64,000 nucleotides of DNA from Bradyrhizobium sp. ARR65. GTDB taxonomy: Bacteria > Pseudomonadota > Alphaproteobacteria > Rhizobiales > Xanthobacteraceae. This document shows positions 53,882 through 62,586 of this stretch, in pieces. The position numbers were made by a program, and so were the translations under genes. Location of the stretch: assembly GCF_000472385.1 (NCBI RefSeq), contig NZ_AWZU01000022.1:1-64000 (forward strand), given 5' to 3'. The notes beneath the pieces were generated by a model. The model was given only the letters and a program-made list of their open reading frames with translations. It had not been told where the DNA came from and did not search any database. Position 1 is the first letter of the stretch. Every line of letters starts with the position of its first letter.

Positions 53882-54469
53882 CTAACCGCGGAATTCCTCG
53901 CTCAACAGGCCGAACAGCAGATGATCCTGCCACACGCCGTTGATGCAGAGATAGCGCCGCGCCAGGCCCTCCCGGGAAAAGCCGCATTTCTCCAGCACGC
54001 GAACCGAGGCAACGTTGGAAGGAATGCAGGCGGCCTCGACCCGGTGCAAATTGAGCTCCCCGAACAGCGTCGGCAACAGCACGCGCAGGGCTGCCGTCAT
54101 GTAGCCACGATGGGCATGCGGCTGGCCGACCCAATAGCCGATGGTGCCGGCCTGCACGATGCCGCGCCGCACATTGGCGAGCGTGATCCCGCCGATCATC
54201 GCGCCGTCCAATTCCCGGAAAATGAGGAAGGGATAGGAGCGGTCGGCGGCGATGTCCTCGGCATAACGACGCAGCCGCCGCCGAAACCCGGAACGGGTGA
54301 GGTCATCAGAGGGCCAGATCGGCTCCCACGGCGTGAGATAGTCGCGGCTGATGTCCCGTAAATGCGCCCACTGCATGTAGTCGGACATCTGCGGCGTGCG
54401 CAACAGCAGACCATTGCCCCGCGGGGCTAGCGCGGGTGGTCCGCCGGTTGGCAATCGGAACAGCGCCAT
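53882..54469 (-). CDS. GNAT acetyltransferase of the RimJ type
   Basis: 195 aa. LRTPQMSDYMQWAHLRDIS at the N-terminus, LIFRELDGAMIGGITL, IGYWVGQPHAHRGYMTAALR (the acetyl-CoA loop) and SNVASVRVLEKCGFSREGLA give the RimJ/RimL fold that acetylates the N-terminal Ala of ribosomal proteins. The Q/A-x-x-G-x-A-like loop is QPHAHRGYMTAAL. It lies 28 bases after the M16 peptidase start region, reading leftwards with it. Confidence 0.88.
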   Translation of the reverse strand: MALFRLPTGGPPALAPRGNGLLLRTPQMSDYMQWAHLRDISRDYLTPWEPIWPSDDLTRSGFRRRLRRYAEDIAADRSYPFLIFRELDGAMIGGITLANVRRGIVQAGTIGYWVGQPHAHRGYMTAALRVLLPTLFGELNLHRVEAACIPSNVASVRVLEKCGFSREGLARRYLCINGVWQDHLLFGLLSEEFRG

Positions 54470-54497
54470 TGTGATGCCCTCCGAGGCGAACGCGCCC

Positions 54498-55787
54498 TCA
54501 ATGCAGCCGCGCCCTCGCCTTCGATCTCACCAATCCTTCCGCAAAATTGACCGCCGTGTCCAGACCCCTGCCGCTGCCGAGCGCGACCACGGCTGGGTGA
54601 CTGCGCGCCAGCAGGGCGCGCGCGGCGTCTCGCGTCGATTCGACGCTGACCGCATCGATGCGCCCGATCAGCTCTTCCAGAGTTTGCGGTCGGCCATAGG
54701 CCAGGACATGCCGCGCCAGTTGCTCGGCGCGCGCCGAACAGCTCTCCAGCGCCATCAACAGGCCGGCTTTCATCTGCGCCTTGGCGCGGGCGACCTCGGG
54801 CTCGGTCAAGGTTTCCACCGCCTCGTTGATGACGTCTACCACCACCTCCATCATTTCCGGCGCATCGGCCGGATCGGTGCCGGTGTAGAGACCGAAGAAG
54901 CCGGTGTCGGTATAGGGCGCGTGGAAGGTGTAGATCGAGTAGCAGAGACCGCGTTTCTCGCGTACCTCCTGGAATAGCCGCGACGACATGCCGCCGCCGA
55001 GCGCATTGGTGAAGACCTGCAGCGAAAACAGCGACAGATCGGTCTGCGGCACGCCTTCCAGCGCCAGCGTCAGATGCGCCTGCTCGAGGTCGCGATGCAC
55101 CACACGCGAGCCGCCCTTGCCGAACATCGCGGGTTCGGGCTTCGGCGCCGGCGTCGGATCGAAACTTGCAAAGCGGGCTTCGACGTCCGCGACCACCTGC
55201 TTGTGATCCACCGCGCCGGCCGCGGCGACCACCATATCGGGCGCGCGATAATGGGTGGCGAGATAGCCGCGCAACATGTCGCGGTCGAACTGCCTCAGCG
55301 TCTTCGCCGTGCCCAGCAGCGATCGCCCCATCGGCTGATCGGGATAGCAGAGCTCGTTGAGATGCTCGAAGACGACGTCGTCGGGCGTATCCTGCGCGGC
55401 TCCGATCTCCTGCACGATGACGTTCTTCTCGCGCTCCAGTTCGTCCGGCACGAAGGATGGGTTGGCGAGGATGTCGGCGAGCACGTCGAGGGCGAGCGGC
55501 ACGTCGGCCTTCATCACCCGCGCATAATAGGCCGTGGTCTCGGTGGAGGTGCCGGCATTGAGATCGCCGCCCACTGCCTCGATCTCTTCCACGATCTCGC
55601 GCGCGCTGCGCCGCGTGGTGCCCTTGAAAGCCATGTGCTCCAACAGATGCGAGATGCCGTGCTCGTTCGGCTGCTCGTCGCGGCCGCCCACTCCGGCCCA
55701 TACGCCGAGCGCCGCGGTTTCCACCTGCGGCATGGTGTCGGTCACGACCGTGAGGCCGGAGGGGAGTTTTGTGATTTCAACGCTCAT
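54498..55787 (-). CDS. M16 family zinc peptidase (processing-peptidase-like)
   Basis: 429 aa. GISHLLEHMAFKGTTRRSA holds the inverted zinc motif HxxEH near residue 45; the third ligand Glu follows in the helix after GTSTETTAYY. The C-terminal half repeats the fold without the metal site. Relatives include the mitochondrial processing peptidase beta subunit and Rickettsia homologues. It is encoded directly behind thrC with an ATGA overlap, an arrangement common in alphaproteobacteria. Confidence 0.95.
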   Translation of the reverse strand: MSVEITKLPSGLTVVTDTMPQVETAALGVWAGVGGRDEQPNEHGISHLLEHMAFKGTTRRSAREIVEEIEAVGGDLNAGTSTETTAYYARVMKADVPLALDVLADILANPSFVPDELEREKNVIVQEIGAAQDTPDDVVFEHLNELCYPDQPMGRSLLGTAKTLRQFDRDMLRGYLATHYRAPDMVVAAAGAVDHKQVVADVEARFASFDPTPAPKPEPAMFGKGGSRVVHRDLEQAHLTLALEGVPQTDLSLFSLQVFTNALGGGMSSRLFQEVREKRGLCYSIYTFHAPYTDTGFFGLYTGTDPADAPEMMEVVVDVINEAVETLTEPEVARAKAQMKAGLLMALESCSARAEQLARHVLAYGRPQTLEELIGRIDAVSVESTRDAARALLARSHPAVVALGSGRGLDTAVNFAEGLVRSKARARLH

Positions 55788-57223
55788 CCGGCGACTCCTT
55801 GCGTGTCGGCCCCTTGTTTGGCGGCGCGGCTCACCGAGCGAACGAAGCGCTCTACCTCGGCCTGGTCGTTTTTCATGATCTTGACTTGCTCGCTCCTCGT
55901 CATCAGTCCGTCGAGCCAGGCCGGCAATTGCGGCCGCACCCCACAGGCCGCCTCGACCGCATCGGGAAATTTGGCCGGATGCGCGGTCGACAGCACGATT
56001 GTGGGGATCGCGGATTCGGAACTGTCGCGCTCCGCGACCGCAAGCGCCACCGCAGTGTGGGGATCGACGAGCTCGCCGGCCTCGCGCCAGGCGGCGCGGA
56101 TCGCGGCCGAGGTCTCGGTCTCGTCGGCGCGGCCGGCATCGAACTCTTCGCGGATGGCGGCCAGCATGGCATCGGGAAGCACGAAACGTCCCGACTGCTT
56201 GAGCTGCTCCATCAGGCGGCGCACGAGGTGCGCATCGCGCCGGCTCGCCTCGAACAGCAGCCGCTCGAAATTCGAGGACACCTGGATGTCCATCGAGGGC
56301 GAGGCTGTCGCGTGCACCTCGCGGACCTCATAAATGCCTGTCTTCAGCGTGCGCGCCAGGATGTCGTTGATGTTCGCCGCGATGCGCAGGGTACGCACCG
56401 GCAGCCCCATGCGCTTGGCGACGTAGCCCGCAAAGATGTCGCCGAAATTGCCGGTCGGCACGGTGAAATTGACGGCGCGGGCCGGCGCGCCGAGCGCGAC
56501 CGCGGAAGTGAAATAATACACGACCTGGGCGACGATCCGCGCCCAGTTGATGGAATTGACGGCCGACAGCGCCACCTGATCGCGGAACCGATGGTGGTTG
56601 AACATGGCCTTCACGATCGCCTGACAGTCATCAAACGTGCCTTCGATCGCGAGCGCATGGACGTTACTGGCGCCGGTCGTCGTCATCATCCGCCGCTGCA
56701 CCTCAGAGATGCGGCCGTGCGGAAACAGCACGACGAGATCGACATTTTCCAGATTGGCGAATGCTTCCACCGCGGCGCCGCCGGTGTCGCCTGATGTCGC
56801 GACCGCGATCGTGGTGCGCTGGCCGCGCTGGGCGAGCACGTGGTCCATCAGCCGTGAGATGAGCTGCATGGCCACGTCCTTGAACGCGAGCGTCGGGCCG
56901 TGGAACAGTTCCAGCAGGAACAGATGCGGCGCCATCTGCTTCAGCGGCACCACCGCAGGGTGACGGAAGGTGGCATAGGCCTCATTCGCCATGCGGCCGA
57001 GATCGGCATCGGAAATCTCGCCGCCCGTGAAAGGGCGAATCACCTCGACGGCGACTTCCCAATAGGGCCGGCCGAAGAAGGACGCGATGGCCTCGGGCTC
57101 AAGCTGCGGCCAGCTCTCGGGCACATACAAACCCCCGTCGCGGGCGAGCCCGGCCAGCATCACGTCGCAGAAGCCTAGCCCCGGAGCCTCCCCCCGGGTG
57201 GAAATATAGCGCGGCAAATTCAT
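55784..57223 (-). CDS. thrC: Threonine synthase
   Basis: 479 aa. It converts O-phosphohomoserine to threonine with PLP. It has YISTRGEAPGLGFCDVMLAG, the Lys in HGPTLAFKDVAMQ, SGDTGGAAVEAF and the phosphate loop VPTGNFGDIFAGYVA. Its stop overlaps the M16 start by four bases. No leader peptide rich in Thr/Ile was found upstream. Confidence 0.96.
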   Translation of the reverse strand: MNLPRYISTRGEAPGLGFCDVMLAGLARDGGLYVPESWPQLEPEAIASFFGRPYWEVAVEVIRPFTGGEISDADLGRMANEAYATFRHPAVVPLKQMAPHLFLLELFHGPTLAFKDVAMQLISRLMDHVLAQRGQRTTIAVATSGDTGGAAVEAFANLENVDLVVLFPHGRISEVQRRMMTTTGASNVHALAIEGTFDDCQAIVKAMFNHHRFRDQVALSAVNSINWARIVAQVVYYFTSAVALGAPARAVNFTVPTGNFGDIFAGYVAKRMGLPVRTLRIAANINDILARTLKTGIYEVREVHATASPSMDIQVSSNFERLLFEASRRDAHLVRRLMEQLKQSGRFVLPDAMLAAIREEFDAGRADETETSAAIRAAWREAGELVDPHTAVALAVAERDSSESAIPTIVLSTAHPAKFPDAVEAACGVRPQLPAWLDGLMTRSEQVKIMKNDQAEVERFVRSVSRAAKQGADTQGVAG

Positions 57224-57631
57224 CTCCAGCCCCTCGGCCGGGGCATTAAGTGTTTGATTTTACTCAAATTCCATTTGCCCTTGGGCAAGGTGGGGCCGCA
57301 CATTAATGCGTTTTGGCGAGAAGAGGAAACGGCTTGTTGGCGTACCGGTGGCTCGTTGGCGGTTCTGCATCATTGAGCGGTCGCGGCGCAGCGCGGGCCT
57401 GCCTGGTTCGAGACGCGCGGCTTGCCGCGCTCGGGTCTACCTGGTTGCCGCGAATCCCGACCACAACCGGAGGAGCCGCAAAGCGGCGTCTCGAAGGATG
57501 GGCCGCAGGTAACACTGCGGACACGTCTTCGCATCCCCGCGACGCGTCGCGCCCGAGCTTTGCACGAACCTCCTCCCTCCGAAAACAGAGGGCGCAGGGA
57601 TGGCCGCACGACGTCGCTTCGCCGATCTGCG
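57224..57631. other. Long intergenic region upstream of thrC
   Basis: 408 bases. Near thrC is a TTGCCCTTGGGCAA palindrome (57276-57289). The part 57380-57600, with CGAACCTCCTCCCTCCGAAA and an AACACTGCGGACACGTCTTC stretch, resembles a non-coding repeat I recall as recurrent in Bradyrhizobium genomes. No convincing gene is present. Confidence 0.5.
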
Positions 57632-58216
57632 TTACAGCCCTCGCGCCAGCGTGGCGATGGCCTCGGCGGTGGTTACGACCTGCGCGAACTCGCCATTGAG
57701 GTTGGCCAGAGTCATTGCATGGATGTCCTCCGCCGAATGCGCGTCGCCATCGGGGCCGACGCGGTCGAAGGTCCAGGTCGCATCACGCACGAGTCTTGCG
57801 TCGAAACCGAGATTATCCGCCATCCGCGTCGTGGTCTCGACGCAATGATTGGTGGTGGCGCCGCAGATGACCAGTGTCGTGATATCAGCCGCGCGGAGCC
57901 GGCTCTCGAGGTCCGTGCCGATGAAAGCGCTGTTCACGCACTTCACAATGACGGGCTCGCCGGGAAGTTCGCGCGCCTCATCCTTGACAGCATAGCCGGG
58001 GCTGCCAGGCAGGAACGACGATCTCGGGTGCGTGCCTTCGTGGCGAATGTGGAAGATCGGCGCAGCGCGATTCCTGAAGGCTCGCAAGAGGTCGGCGATC
58101 CGCGCGACGGCGGCAGGATTATTGCGCCGCTGACCCGCCGCTTCCCATTCGTCGAACGCGCACTGGACATCGACAACAATGAGGGCCGTGCGGAGTTGCA
58201 GATTGTCCATGGGCAA
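57632..58216 (-). CDS. Isochorismatase-like cysteine hydrolase
   Basis: 194 aa. RTALIVVDVQCAFDEW carries the catalytic Asp, VIVKCVNSAFIGT the Lys, and VICGATTNHCVETTTRMADN the nucleophilic Cys with the cis-peptide. Members include nicotinamidase and biuret hydrolase; substrate is not evident. ATG 58210 is an alternative start. It is a lone leftward gene. Confidence 0.9.
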   Translation of the reverse strand: MPMDNLQLRTALIVVDVQCAFDEWEAAGQRRNNPAAVARIADLLRAFRNRAAPIFHIRHEGTHPRSSFLPGSPGYAVKDEARELPGEPVIVKCVNSAFIGTDLESRLRAADITTLVICGATTNHCVETTTRMADNLGFDARLVRDATWTFDRVGPDGDAHSAEDIHAMTLANLNGEFAQVVTTAEAIATLARGL

Positions 58217-58402
58217 AAATTCCGGAAGCGATTTAAGGACCGAGTATGCGATGACGGCGCGAGGTCACCAAACGCCGTTTTTCCCTCGTTTCGAGACGCA
58301 ATGAGGCCGCCCGGCAGCATGTCGGTGACAGGCCCGTGAGCGCGCAAATAGCGATTCGTCCGCGGTCGGCTCTCACCGGGCGATCAGGCTCGCTGATCCG
58401 CC

Positions 58403-59164
58403 CTATCGATTCTCGACGCCCCGCCTTCCGCGCAGCCAGACCGCGAATGCGATCAGCACCATCGCCGCGAGCGAAAACCAGGTGATGGCGTATTGCATGT
58501 GGTCGTCACGCAGCTGCGGCGTGAGCGGGCCAGGCTTCGGGATGCCGTTCGCCGGCACCGGCGCTTCCAGGTCAATGTAGAACGGCGCCACCGTGCCCCA
58601 GCCGAGCCGGCTTGCCATGGCGAGATGGTCGCGGACGAACCACAGGCGCTTGTCGCGGTTTTCCGCCGGCGTGAACAGGCCGGGAGCTTCAGGAAAACGC
58701 AAATAGCCCGAGAGCGTCACCGGCTGGCCCGTGATCAGTTTTGTCACCGCGCGGTCCTGCACGTCGCGATCCTGCATCGTATTCGGCACGAAGCCGGCAT
58801 TGACTACCACCGTTTCGCCGGATGGCAGGCGCGCCGGCAGGAACGCCCACGTGCCGGGACCGGAAATGTCCTCGCGCACGGCAGAGCCGGAGGAATAGAC
58901 CATGGCGTCAGGCGCACGCGCGTAAGCGGCAGTGAACGTGACGCGGCGGAATTCGTCGTTATCCGCACTCAGTGCGTGCCATTGCGACGCTTGCGGCAAT
59001 GACACTGGCGGCGCCGCGACACGCTCGGTGAGGGCTGCGATCAGCGCATGCTTTTCGACGCGGCGCTGCAACTGCCAGATCCCGAGGCCGACGAACACGG
59101 CCACCATGACCAGCGTGAAGATGGCAAAGCCGGTACCCTGCCGCCGCCAGGAAAGCGCGGTCAT
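58403..59164 (-). CDS. surf1: SURF1 family cytochrome oxidase biogenesis protein
   Basis: 253 aa from ATG 59164. TM1 is GFAIFTLVMVAVFVGLGIWQ leading into LQRRVEKHALI, the family start. GYLRFPE and a C-terminal helix MQYAITWFSLAAMVLIAFAV follow. SURF1 (Shy1) delivers heme a to subunit I of aa3 oxidase. It overlaps DUF983 by four bases (ATGA). A longer reading upstream is the wrong frame through DUF983. Confidence 0.93.
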   Translation of the reverse strand: MTALSWRRQGTGFAIFTLVMVAVFVGLGIWQLQRRVEKHALIAALTERVAAPPVSLPQASQWHALSADNDEFRRVTFTAAYARAPDAMVYSSGSAVREDISGPGTWAFLPARLPSGETVVVNAGFVPNTMQDRDVQDRAVTKLITGQPVTLSGYLRFPEAPGLFTPAENRDKRLWFVRDHLAMASRLGWGTVAPFYIDLEAPVPANGIPKPGPLTPQLRDDHMQYAITWFSLAAMVLIAFAVWLRGRRGVENR

Positions 59165-59562
59165 TTCGGCGCGCGTTCGATCAGCCGGCCTTCGGCCGCC
59201 TTGTGATGGAATTGCAGCGCGATCAGAAGCGATTTCATGGAGCGCAACGGCAGCAGGGTGGTGACGAGGATCAGCGGCAGCCAGAGCGCCGCATGCACCC
59301 AGAACGGCGGCTGGTATTTCACCTCCACGATCAGCGCGCAAGCCACCACAATGGCGCCCGCGAGCATGATGATGAAGACGGCAGGGCCGTCGCCGCTGTC
59401 GATGAAGGCGTAGTCGAGCCCGCAATTCTCGCAATGCGGGCGCAGCGTGAGGAACCCTGCGAACAGCTTGCCCCTGCCGCAACGCGGGCAGCGGCAGGCG
59501 ATGCCGCGCAGCGCGCTTTGCCAGACGGTGGGTTGTTCGTGGGGGGCGCTGAGATTGGTCAT
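59161..59562 (-). CDS. DUF983 zinc-ribbon membrane protein of the oxidase cluster
   Basis: 133 aa. Two zinc-ribbon pairs CRCPRCGRGKLF and HCENCGLDY near the N-terminus are followed by two hydrophobic helices (FIIMLAGAIVVACALIVEV, VHAALWLPLILVTTLLPL). DUF983 genes lie between ctaE and surf1 in many alphaproteobacteria; the role in oxidase assembly is not proven. It is coupled to surf1 by an ATGA overlap. Confidence 0.9.
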   Translation of the reverse strand: MTNLSAPHEQPTVWQSALRGIACRCPRCGRGKLFAGFLTLRPHCENCGLDYAFIDSGDGPAVFIIMLAGAIVVACALIVEVKYQPPFWVHAALWLPLILVTTLLPLRSMKSLLIALQFHHKAAEGRLIERAPK

Positions 59563-59747
59563 GAGAATAGTTTAGCACGAGGCCTTACCGGCTCCGAACT
59601 AGAACCGTCACGCTTGAGGAGGCCGCAACGCGGCCGTCTCGAAGGGCGACGGCCCGTCTCTCACGGCGGGGCCGTTCATCATTCGCGGCTCGCTTGCGCT
59701 CGCACACCAGGATGACGGAACAAAATGGACGCTCTTCGTCAGTCAGA

Positions 59748-59782
59748 AAAAGAAAAAGGGGCGGCCGCGCTGCCGCCCCCTT
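59748..59782 (-). terminator. Rho-independent terminator after ctaE
   Basis: Minus strand: GGGGGCGGC, loop and GCCGCCCC followed by TTTTTCTTTTTC. It separates ctaE from DUF983-surf1 and implies that the latter pair has its own promoter or depends on read-through. Confidence 0.8.
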
Positions 59783-59802
59783 GTAGCACATCCGAGCCTG
59801 AT

Positions 59803-60699
59803 CTACTCGCCGGCCACGCCGACCCGGCCGCCGCCGGTGCCCCAGACGTAGATGCAGACGAACAGGAAGAGCCAGACCACGTCGACGAAATGCCAGTACC
59901 AGGCGGCGAATTCGAAGCCGAGGTGCTGCTTCGGGTTGAAGTGGCCGAGATAGGCGCGGACCAGGCAGACGATCAGGAAGATGGTGCCGATCAGCACATG
60001 GAAGCCGTGGAAACCGGTCGCCATGAAGAAGGTGGCGCCATAGACGTTGCCTGAGAAGCCGAAGGCGGCATGGGCGTATTCCCAGGCCTGCACGCAGGTG
60101 AAGCTCGCGCCCAGCAGGATGGTCAGGATCAGTCCGTATTTCAGGCCCCGCCGATCGTTCTCGAGCAGCGCGTGATGCGCCCAGGTGACGGTAGTGCCCG
60201 AGGTGAGCAGGATCAGCGTGTTCAAAAGCGGCAGGTGCCAGGGATTGAAGGCCTCGATGCCCTTGGGCGGCCAGGTGCCGGGCACCGCGCAGGCGCCGGG
60301 CTCGGTGCCCGGGCCGCAGCCGAAGATGGCGTCGCGCGTGGCATGCACGGCATCGGCCGGAAACAGCGCCGAGTTGAAGAACGCCCAGAACCAGGCGACG
60401 AAGAACATCACCTCCGAGGCGATGAACAGGATCATGCCGTAGCGGTGGCTGATCTGCACGACGCGGGTGTGATCACCCCTGTGCTCGGCCTCGTTGATGA
60501 CGTCGCCCCACCAGCTCGCCATCGTGTAGAGCACGCCGATGGTGCCGACGCCGAACACGATCGGCGCCGCGGAGAACATGTGATGCATCCAGGCGATCGC
60601 GCCGACCGCCATGACGAAAGCGGAGAGCGAGCCGACCACAGGCCACGGGCTCGGATTCACCAAGTGGTAGTCGTGATGCTTGAGTTGCGCCGTAGCCAT
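59803..60699 (-). CDS. ctaE: Cytochrome c oxidase subunit III
   Basis: 298 aa from ATG 60699. The seven helices include MILFIASEVMFFVAWFWAFF with the conserved Glu, TTVTWAHHALLENDRRG, FFMATGFHGFHVLIGTIFL and the last AAWYWHFVDVVWLFLFVCIY. Subunit III stabilises aa3 oxidase and guides proton uptake. An in-frame extension to 60741 overlaps no gene but lacks the family start MATAQLKHHDYHLV. Confidence 0.97.
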   Translation of the reverse strand: MATAQLKHHDYHLVNPSPWPVVGSLSAFVMAVGAIAWMHHMFSAAPIVFGVGTIGVLYTMASWWGDVINEAEHRGDHTRVVQISHRYGMILFIASEVMFFVAWFWAFFNSALFPADAVHATRDAIFGCGPGTEPGACAVPGTWPPKGIEAFNPWHLPLLNTLILLTSGTTVTWAHHALLENDRRGLKYGLILTILLGASFTCVQAWEYAHAAFGFSGNVYGATFFMATGFHGFHVLIGTIFLIVCLVRAYLGHFNPKQHLGFEFAAWYWHFVDVVWLFLFVCIYVWGTGGGRVGVAGE

Positions 60700-60775
60700 T
60701 TTGCCGTCTTTCTCCCTTAACGATGCCGTTTCATTCGGCACATATTCACTTCAAAAATCAAATCCTCTGCACTGC

Positions 60776-61408
60776 CTATCCCGGCGGTCGCGTGCGCTTG
60801 TCCGGCTCTCCGGCAGCGATCGGCTGGTCGGCCGGCTCGCGCACGGGATAGAAGGTGTAGGACAGCGTGATGGTGTTCAGGCCGTCGTTTTCGTGGTCCT
60901 CGGCGATCGACGGATCGACATAGAACACCACCGGCATCTCACGCTTCTCGCCCGGGGCAAACGTCTGCTCGGTGAAGCAGAAGCAGTTGATCTTCTGGAA
61001 ATAGGCACCGACCGTCAGCGGGGTCACATTATAGGCCGCCTGCCCGGTCGTGGTCCGTGCGGACTGGTTGGTGACGGTGTAATAGACGGTCACGACCTCG
61101 CCGATGTGGACGTCGATCTCGGTCTTTTCCGGCTCGAATTTCCAGGGCAATCCACCCGCCACGTTGGAATCGAAGCGCACCGCGACGGTCCGCGCCAGCG
61201 GCTTTGAGAGCGGCGCTGATTTGGCGACCTGCGTGGTGCCGTTGAAGCCCGTGGTGCGGCAGAACCAGTTGTAGAACGGCACCGCCGCATAGGACGCGCC
61301 GACCATCAGCACCACCACAAAGCCCGCGATCGACGCGACCAGCGCGTCCCGGCTGAGCCCGGGGCCTGGTTTGATCTGCTTGGTGGGCTGGCTCTCCATG
61401 TCGGTCAC
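60776..61408 (-). CDS. ctaG: Cytochrome c oxidase assembly protein CtaG (Cox11)
   Basis: 210 aa. One membrane helix (LVASIAGFVVVLMVGASYAA) is followed by the periplasmic copper domain with FNWFCRTTGF, INCFCFTEQTFAPGEKREMP (CFCF copper ligands) and LNTITLSYTFYP. CtaG inserts CuB into subunit I. The GTG 61408 start overlaps the coxF stop (GTGA); ATG 61399 is possible. Confidence 0.94.
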   Translation of the reverse strand: MTDMESQPTKQIKPGPGLSRDALVASIAGFVVVLMVGASYAAVPFYNWFCRTTGFNGTTQVAKSAPLSKPLARTVAVRFDSNVAGGLPWKFEPEKTEIDVHIGEVVTVYYTVTNQSARTTTGQAAYNVTPLTVGAYFQKINCFCFTEQTFAPGEKREMPVVFYVDPSIAEDHENDGLNTITLSYTFYPVREPADQPIAAGEPDKRTRPPG

Positions 61409-61569
61409 AACGGCCTGTTCAGCACGGCCGGCCCCTTGACGAGAGTGACCGCGAAAAACAACAGCACCAGGACGCCGAGCGCGAGCGCGGTCGCAATCGA
61501 TCGATTCCGACGGCTGCGCTTCTGCGCCTCGGTGAGGATGATACCATCTGGCGGCCGCTCGTCGGACAT
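61405..61569 (-). CDS. coxF: CoxF-like small membrane protein
   Basis: 54 aa, starting MSDERPPDGIILTEAQKRSR with one membrane helix (ALALGVLVLLFFAVTLVK) ending NRPL. It is the short protein that sits between ctaB and ctaG in Bradyrhizobium and Rhizobium oxidase clusters (CoxF/Cox-I like). The start ATG 61569 lies 15 bases after the ctaB stop. Its function is not settled; it is too short to be found by length filters. Confidence 0.82.
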   Translation of the reverse strand: MSDERPPDGIILTEAQKRSRRNRSIATALALGVLVLLFFAVTLVKGPAVLNRPL

Positions 61570-61584
61570 TGTGGCATGCGCTCC

Positions 61585-62523
61585 CTACCAGACGACAGGC
61601 AGCACGGCGCGAACGACGACCTCGAGAAGCAGAGTCGCGAACAGCGCAAACAGGTAAAGGATCGAGAACGCAAACAGCTTTCGCGTCGCGCGCAGCGATT
61701 CGCCGCGCTCGCGGCGGCGATAGACATTGATCGCCAGCGCCAGCATCACGGCGCCCAGCACGAGCGAGGTCACGCCGTAGATTGCGTCGAAATAGCCGAG
61801 CGGCCAGGGCGCAGCGGCGACCACGACCAGCACGACAGTGTAGAGCAGGATCTGCAGCCGCGTCACGTCGGGACCGGCGACGACGGGAAGCATCGGCACG
61901 CCGGCGCGCGCGTAATCGTCGGAGCGGAACAGCGCAAGCGCCCAGAAATGCGGGGGCGTCCAGAAGAAGATGATCAGGAACAGCAGCAGCGGCTCGACCG
62001 AGAGCGAGCCGGTCGCCGCGACCCAGGCCACCACCGGCGGCAGCGAGCCGGCGGCACCGCCGATCACGATGTTCTGCGCGGTGCGCCGTTTCAGGCCCAG
62101 CGTGTAGATCACGACATAGAAGAAGATGGTGAAGGCAAGCAGGGCGCCTGCGTACCAGTTCACCAGGATGCCAAGCGTCAGCACCGAGAAGAAGGCCAGC
62201 GTCATGCCGAAGGCGGTCGCTTCCGCGCGCGTGATGCGCCCGCGCGGGATCGGCCGGTTGGCGGTCCGTGTCATCTTGGCGTCGAGATCGCCCTCAAACG
62301 CCATGTTGAGCGCGCCCGAGGCGCCGGCTCCGACCGCGATGCAGAGCAACGAGGTGAAGGCCAGCACGGGGTGGAAATGGCCGGGCGCCATCACGAGCCC
62401 CACCAGCGCCGTGAAGATCACGAGCGACATCACGCGCGGCTTGAGCAGCGCGATGTAATCGGAAACCTCGGCCTCGGAGATCCGGGGCGCGAGAGCGATC
62501 GTGTTCTGATCGACAACGGACAA
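61585..62523 (-). CDS. ctaB: Protoheme IX farnesyltransferase (heme O synthase)
   Basis: 312 aa, about nine membrane helices. GALNMAFEGDLDAKMTRTAN then RPIPRGRI is the prenyl-diphosphate binding site. The enzyme makes heme O from protoheme, the precursor of heme A. The reading begins with TTG 62523 (MSVVDQNTI is the usual N-terminus); no ATG is available near it. It lies between ctaD and coxF. Confidence 0.95.
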   Translation of the reverse strand: MSVVDQNTIALAPRISEAEVSDYIALLKPRVMSLVIFTALVGLVMAPGHFHPVLAFTSLLCIAVGAGASGALNMAFEGDLDAKMTRTANRPIPRGRITRAEATAFGMTLAFFSVLTLGILVNWYAGALLAFTIFFYVVIYTLGLKRRTAQNIVIGGAAGSLPPVVAWVAATGSLSVEPLLLFLIIFFWTPPHFWALALFRSDDYARAGVPMLPVVAGPDVTRLQILLYTVVLVVVAAAPWPLGYFDAIYGVTSLVLGAVMLALAINVYRRRERGESLRATRKLFAFSILYLFALFATLLLEVVVRAVLPVVW

Positions 62524-62586
62524 GAGAGAACTCGCTTCCTTTAAACGGCACGGCGCCGTTTGACGGCGCCGCGCTAAGCCTTGACC

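Noticed and set aside
57254..57267. TTGA-N6-TCAA palindrome upstream of thrC
   Set aside because: It matches the FixK half-sites, but a class II start would then fall at or after the thrC start codon and threonine synthesis is not a known FixK target. Probably chance.
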